Part shown: in pieces, positions 6,616-10,007 of the stretch
Position numbering within the stretch: position 1 is the stretch's first letter
Layout of the letters: the number at the start of each line of letters is the position of its first letter
Assembly: GCA_030668755.1 (NCBI GenBank)
Contig: DAOVEW010000012.1
Span: 1-10,007, forward strand
Direction: 5' to 3'
DNA length: 10,007 bases
DNA from: Bacillota bacterium
Lineage (GTDB): Bacteria; Armatimonadota; Hebobacteria; Hebobacterales; Hebobacteraceae
Made by a program: the position numbers and the translations under genes
Notes under the pieces: model-generated
Told to the model about the DNA's origin: nothing
The model's database searches: none
What the model saw: only the letters and a program-made list of their open reading frames with translations

Positions 6616-7606
6616 GGGCAGGGCTTGCCTTGGCCAGAGCTTTGCGGACGGCTGCGAGGAGGTCTCGGCGTATGCGCTCCGCGGCACCCTGCGCGGTATA
6701 CCCGGAGGCCATGGCGTGGCCGCCGCCGCCGAAGCCGAGGGCTATGTCGCTGACGTCAACCGTACCGTCGGAGCGAAGACTGACGCGAACAGCACCATCT
6801 TCGGCCTCGACGAAGAGCAGGGCCACGCGGGGGCCGCCGATGGCGCGCAGGTGATCTATGATGCCCTCGGTATCGTTGGCGGAGGCACCGGTTTCCTGGA
6901 AGTCCCGGCGAGTGAGGAGCGAGCTCACGACCTGGGAGTCGATGTCCTGGGAGAGGCGGCTGAGCGCTCGGCCGAGGAGGTGTGCGGCTTCGACGGACTG
7001 CTCCTCGTAGACGCCGCGGGAGATCTGGTGGGGGTCAGCCCCGGCCGCCACGAGTTCGGCCGCGGTGCGCAGCGAACGAGCGGTCGTGTTCCCGTAGCCG
7101 AAGCGCCCGGTATCGGTGAGCACAGCAGTGTAGAGACAGGTGGCGATGTCAGCGTCCAGGTCGGCCTTCATTGCTCGGAGCAGGTCATAGACGATCTCGG
7201 CGGTGGCGGCGGCCGTGGCGTCGAGGAGACGTTCTTGGCCGAAGGAGTGATCGGTGGCGTGGTGGTCTATGTCTATGACATGGGGGAGCGCGGCAAAGGC
7301 GGGCTCCAGGCGGCCGAGCCGGGAGGCGCCGTCGCAGTCCACGACGATGCCCAGGCTGGCGTTCCAGGGGGGCGGGACAGCGGAGACAGCTTCGGCGCCC
7401 GGGAGGAAGCGGTAGTTCTCCGGGACGGGGTCGGCGCAGAGCCGGGCCACCCGGTGGCCCTGGAACTCCAGCGCCAGAGAGAGCCCCAGCAAGGTGCCGA
7501 GGGCGTCTCCGTCGGGACGGAGGTGAGTGCCGAGGTAGATGTCGGGGTTAGCGCGAATCAGTCGGACTACCCGGTCCTGACTGCGGGCCGTCGTCTTCTT
7601 GCTCAT
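6605..7606 (-). CDS. nrnA: DHH-family phosphoesterase, NrnA-like oligoribonuclease / pAp phosphatase
   Basis: NrnA-type enzymes degrade 2-5 base RNA fragments to mononucleotides and can dephosphorylate pAp; they replace Orn in many Gram-positive and deep-branching bacteria. The 333 residues fit the family (about 310-340). The DHH domain shows the metal-binding series THLRPDGDALG (27-37; H28, D32, D34), VDCDG (D90), IDIDHH (111-116) and LTDTGRFGYGN (163-173; D165). The DHHA1 domain has RVSLRS (274-279) and the substrate-binding GFGGGGHAMASGY (291-303). The ATG at 7606 lies inside rbfA, giving a 59-base overlap. No other start upstream of the first motif is apparent, and no good Shine-Dalgarno precedes it. 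In this operon it would finish RNA fragments left by PNPase. Family assignment is firm; the exact substrate preference is inferred. Confidence 0.93.
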   Translation of the reverse strand: MSKKTTARSQDRVVRLIRANPDIYLGTHLRPDGDALGTLLGLSLALEFQGHRVARLCADPVPENYRFLPGAEAVSAVPPPWNASLGIVVDCDGASRLGRLEPAFAALPHVIDIDHHATDHSFGQERLLDATAAATAEIVYDLLRAMKADLDADIATCLYTAVLTDTGRFGYGNTTARSLRTAAELVAAGADPHQISRGVYEEQSVEAAHLLGRALSRLSQDIDSQVVSSLLTRRDFQETGASANDTEGIIDHLRAIGGPRVALLFVEAEDGAVRVSLRSDGTVDVSDIALGFGGGGHAMASGYTAQGAAERIRRDLLAAVRKALAKASPAHGA

Positions 7607-7943
7607 GGCGGATCTGATCCAGAAGGTCGAGTGTGTGTGCGCCGCGGGCGAGCGATTGGTCGAGGTGGAAGTGGAGGAAGGGCATGGGGCGGAGATGGAG
7701 GACCTTCATGAGCTGGCTGCGGATGAACCCCGCGCCGCTGCGCAGCCCCTGGAGGGCGGTGGTCTGCTGCTCGTCGCTTCCATAGACGCTCACGAAGACC
7801 TGGGCTTGGCTCAGGTCGGGTGCGGCGTCCACCATGGTGACTGTCACCATTGAGACGCGCGGGTCCTTCATCCTGCGCAGGATGATCGTGCTGATTTCGG
7901 AGCGCAGCAGGTTCTGGACGCGCTCAATGCGCTGCGAGGGCAT
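7548..7943 (-). CDS. rbfA: Ribosome-binding factor A
   Basis: RbfA is a small KH-fold factor that binds the immature 30S subunit near the 5' end of 16S rRNA and helps its final maturation. With the ATG at 7943 the protein has 131 residues. Signatures are RIERVQNLLRSEIS near the start, RMKDPRVSMVTVTMVDAAPDLSQ, VFVSVYG, then LMKVLHLRPMPFLHFHLDQS. The frame continues upstream to 7997, but those residues run into the DUF503 gene and do not resemble RbfA. The last 18 or so residues (EQEDDGPQSGP onward) go beyond the usual domain end and come largely from the stretch overlapping nrnA. No clear Shine-Dalgarno precedes the ATG, which lies 19 bases after the upstream stop, so coupling is likely. Confidence 0.97.
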   Translation of the reverse strand: MPSQRIERVQNLLRSEISTIILRRMKDPRVSMVTVTMVDAAPDLSQAQVFVSVYGSDEQQTTALQGLRSGAGFIRSQLMKVLHLRPMPFLHFHLDQSLARGAHTLDLLDQIRHEQEDDGPQSGPGSPTDSR

Positions 7944-7962
7944 GGTCGTGAAGCGATCCCGG

Positions 7963-8244
7963 TCACAGGAATTCCAGCTCTTGGTCCAGCACGACAACGC
8001 GGGGCTCGCGGTCGATGAGGCTGGCGACCTTGCTCATCATGCCATCGAGAAATGCCCGATCGTTGGCGACCCCGACTGCGGCGACTGTGGCATATCGCAC
8101 CGAGTCGTTCCTGCCGACTTCGGCGGCGCTCACGTTGAAGCGACCGCGAATGCGGTCGAGGAGGCTGCGTATCACGTGCCGCTTATCTTTGAGGGTGCGG
8201 CCGTTCGTGATCTCCAACTCGATGAGCAAGGAGCCGATGTGCAT
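7963..8244 (-). CDS. ylxP: DUF503 / YlxP family protein
   Basis: This small cytoplasmic protein of 93 residues matches the YlxP/DUF503 family in length and sequence: HIGSLLIELEI at the N-terminus, TLKDKRHVIRSLLDRIRGRFNVSAAEV, then VGVANDRAFLD. The family is nearly always found between infB and rbfA; its biochemical role is not firmly established, though location suggests ribosome assembly or translation. The ATG lies 12 bases after the infB stop. GAGG ten bases upstream shares two bases with that stop (TGAGG), so the genes are closely coupled. Confidence 0.95.
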   Translation of the reverse strand: MHIGSLLIELEITNGRTLKDKRHVIRSLLDRIRGRFNVSAAEVGRNDSVRYATVAAVGVANDRAFLDGMMSKVASLIDREPRVVVLDQELEFL

Positions 8245-8256
8245 GGCGGCGGCACC

Positions 8257-10007
8257 TCAGAGGACGGCTCGACGGAGCTCACGTTCGACGACACACTCAA
8301 GGATGTCGCCGACGGCGACGTCGCCGAAACCTTCGAGCACTATGCCACACTCGAACCCCTCGCCCATCTCCCTCACATCGTCCTTGAGGTGACGGAGAGA
8401 GGCTATGTTCCCCTCGTGGACGACTTCGCCGTCGCGGCGGACGCGGACTTTGTCGGCGCGTGCGATGCGGCCTTCCAATACATAGCAGCCCGCGATGGTA
8501 CCCGCCCGCGAAGATCGGAAGAGGGCTCGGACCTCGGCCTGCCCAACAACGACCTGCTCGTAGCGCGCCTCCAGCATTCCGATCATCGTGTCGCGGACAT
8601 CGTCGAGCAGGTCGTAGATGACCTGGTAGCGCCGGATCTCGATACCCTCGTCGACAGCGAGACGCCGCGCTTGGGTGTCGGCGCTGACCTGGAAGCCAAG
8701 GATCACGGTTGGCTTCGTCGCGGCGGCGAGGCTTACGTCGGATTCGTTGACGTCGCCGACGCCGGTGTGGAGGATGTTGGGGCTTACCTCGTCGTTTCCC
8801 ATCTGTGAGACCGCGCCCTCGATGGCCTCGACCGTGCCCTGCGCATCGGTTTTGAGGATGAGGTTGAGGCTCTTGGCGCCGCCTTCGGCGAAGATCTGAG
8901 AGAGGTCGTGCATGGAGGTTGGACCGACCGCCTGGAGGCCCGCGCGCCGCTCTCTCGCGCGCTGCTCGTCCGCCAGCGACCTGGCCTCGCGCTCGTTCTC
9001 CAGCACTCGGAAGACCTCGCTGGCCTCCGGCACATCGGAGAGGCCGGTGACCTGGACCGCGCTTGAGGGGCCGGCCTCCGTGAGGCGTCTGCCGCGCTCG
9101 TCGGTCATGGCGCGCACCTTGCCCGAAACCGGTCCCACGACGATCGCGTCGCCGACCCGCAGCGTGCCCTCCTGTACCAGGAGGGTGGCGACGCTGCCCC
9201 TACGCTTGTCGAGCTCTGCTTCGAGGACGGCTCCCTCGGCCGGCTTGTCGCTGAGGGCGCGAAGCTCGCGCATCTCCGCCACGAGGAGGATCATCTCACG
9301 CAGGTTGGATATTCCTGTCTTCTCCAGGGCCGAGATCTCCACGTAGATGGAGTCGCCGCCCCACTCCTCGGGGACCAGGCCCTGCCCCGCGAGGCGCTGC
9401 TTGACGGCATCCGGAGACGCGTTGGGCAGGTCCATCTTATTGAGGGCAACGATGATTGGAACATCCGCCGCGCGCGCGTGGTCAATCGCCTCCATAGTCT
9501 GCGGCATGACGCCGTCGTCGGCCGCGATGACGAGGACCGCGATGTCCGTGATCTGAGCGCCGCGAGCGCGCATTGCAGTGAATGCCTCGTGGCCGGGCGT
9601 GTCAACGAAGGTGATCTCTTTACCGTGGACCTCAGCCTGGTAAGCGCCGATGTGCTGGGTGATCTCTCCCGGCTCTTGCGCGGTGACGTTGGTCTCGCGG
9701 ATCGCATCGAGGAGCGTGGTCTTGCCATGATCCACGTGACCGAGGACCGTGACGACCGGGGGCCGCAGAGGGGCATCCGGCGGGGCCGTGCGCCTGGGGA
9801 CGACCCGTTTCGGTGCAGCGGCGGGCGCGGGCTCCTCGGGGGCCTCGGGGACAGCTTCCTCGGCGGCCGGCTCGGCCGCCGCTTCGGGCTCCGGCGCCTC
9901 GACTGCTTCTTCCTCGACTATCTCCGGCTCTTCGATCTCGACCGTGTAGCCCCACTGCTCACCGATGAGCACGGCAAGCTCCGACGCGATCAACGCATCG
10001 GGCAGGA
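8257..10007 (-). CDS. infB: Translation initiation factor IF-2, N-terminus cut off by window edge
   Basis: IF2 is the GTPase that places initiator fMet-tRNA on the 30S subunit and promotes 50S joining. About 582 codons are visible and the frame stays open to base 10007; the TTG at 9993 is an internal Leu codon, not the start. Counting from 9993, the first 20 residues ([19 protein letters not shown]) fit the end of the IF2 N-terminal helical domain. An acidic Ala/Glu/Pro linker follows (21-60), then a basic stretch and the GTPase domain. Motifs are G1 GHVDHGKT (85-92), G2 [10 protein letters not shown] (109-118), G3 DTPGHEAF (131-138), G4 NKMD (185-188) and G5 SAL (221-223). The beta-barrel domain II, domain III and the fMet-tRNA-binding C-terminal domain IV ([35 protein letters not shown]) follow. 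The usual GGITQHIGA reads GEITQHIGA. The stop lies 12 bases before ylxP. Confidence 0.99.
   Translation of the reverse strand, partial: LPDALIASELAVLIGEQWGYTVEIEEPEIVEEEAVEAPEPEAAAEPAAEEAVPEAPEEPAPAAAPKRVVPRRTAPPDAPLRPPVVTVLGHVDHGKTTLLDAIRETNVTAQEPGEITQHIGAYQAEVHGKEITFVDTPGHEAFTAMRARGAQITDIAVLVIAADDGVMPQTMEAIDHARAADVPIIVALNKMDLPNASPDAVKQRLAGQGLVPEEWGGDSIYVEISALEKTGISNLREMILLVAEMRELRALSDKPAEGAVLEAELDKRRGSVATLLVQEGTLRVGDAIVVGPVSGKVRAMTDERGRRLTEAGPSSAVQVTGLSDVPEASEVFRVLENEREARSLADEQRARERRAGLQAVGPTSMHDLSQIFAEGGAKSLNLILKTDAQGTVEAIEGAVSQMGNDEVSPNILHTGVGDVNESDVSLAAATKPTVILGFQVSADTQARRLAVDEGIEIRRYQVIYDLLDDVRDTMIGMLEARYEQVVVGQAEVRALFRSSRAGTIAGCYVLEGRIARADKVRVRRDGEVVHEGNIASLRHLKDDVREMGEGFECGIVLEGFGDVAVGDILECVVERELRRAVL

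Noticed and set aside
6616..6687. Upstream extension of TruB by 24 residues
   Set aside because: The residues do not match TruB N-termini and lie inside nrnA. The ATG at 6615 directly precedes the conserved GFLN block.
5930..7711. 593-codon open frame on the plus strand across truB, nrnA and rbfA
   Set aside because: It crosses three confirmed minus-strand genes and their overlaps, its translation is compositionally biased without motifs, and it is a GC-bias shadow.
7944..7997. Upstream extension of RbfA by 18 residues
   Set aside because: It runs into the ylxP gene and does not resemble RbfA. The ATG at 7943 precedes the conserved RIERV block.
7834..8808. 324-codon plus-strand open frame opposite infB and ylxP
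   Set aside because: Its translation mirrors the IF2 codons (Asp/Val/Ala-rich), with no domain and no ribosome site I could support.
9991..9993. TTG as the start of infB
   Set aside because: The frame stays open to the window edge and the residues on both sides fit the IF2 N-terminal domain, so this is an internal Leu codon.

Overview
The window is one uninterrupted block of ten genes, all read on the minus strand (right to left in these coordinates), with almost no space between them. It is a typical bacterial infB-rpsO-pnp housekeeping cluster. In order of transcription it holds: infB (cut by the right edge), a YlxP/DUF503 gene, rbfA, an nrnA-type DHH phosphoesterase gene, truB, ribF, rpsO, pnp, an M16-family zinc peptidase gene, and dapB (cut by the left edge).

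The DNA is GC-rich (roughly two thirds by eye) with strong third-position G/C bias. Several starts are GTG (rpsO, pnp, ribF). Shine-Dalgarno sites include AAGGAGG and AAAGGAG, so this is clearly bacterial. The order DUF503-rbfA-nrnA-truB-ribF-rpsO-pnp-M16 peptidase-dapB resembles Firmicutes and other Terrabacteria rather than Proteobacteria. The DapB wording (FAIGAVLMM, ELHHxxKxDAPS) also looks like the actinobacterial or deep Terrabacteria type. I cannot name a species or a firm phylum; an uncultured high-GC lineage is plausible.

Layout: 10007-8257 infB; 8244-7963 ylxP; 7943-7548 rbfA; 7606-6605 nrnA; 6615-5707 truB; 5710-4760 ribF; a 68-base leader; 4691-4401 rpsO; a 274-base gene-free stretch with hairpins and an imperfect direct repeat; 4126-1970 pnp; 81 bases; 1888-617 the M16 peptidase; 620-1 dapB. 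Four junctions overlap (rbfA/nrnA by 59 bases, nrnA/truB by 11, truB/ribF as GTGA, M16/dapB as ATGA), which suggests one transcript with translational coupling.

The genes cover translation initiation (IF2), 30S maturation (RbfA, S15), tRNA modification (TruB), and RNA turnover (PNPase makes short oligonucleotides, which NrnA clears). RibF makes FMN and FAD; DapB acts in lysine/diaminopimelate synthesis. I found no mobile element, CRISPR array, RNA gene or novel defence-like system. The points worth a second look are small: an altered residue in the DapB substrate motif, a changed RNA-binding loop in PNPase, an altered IF2 switch-region motif, a 59-base gene overlap, and the structured pnp leader.
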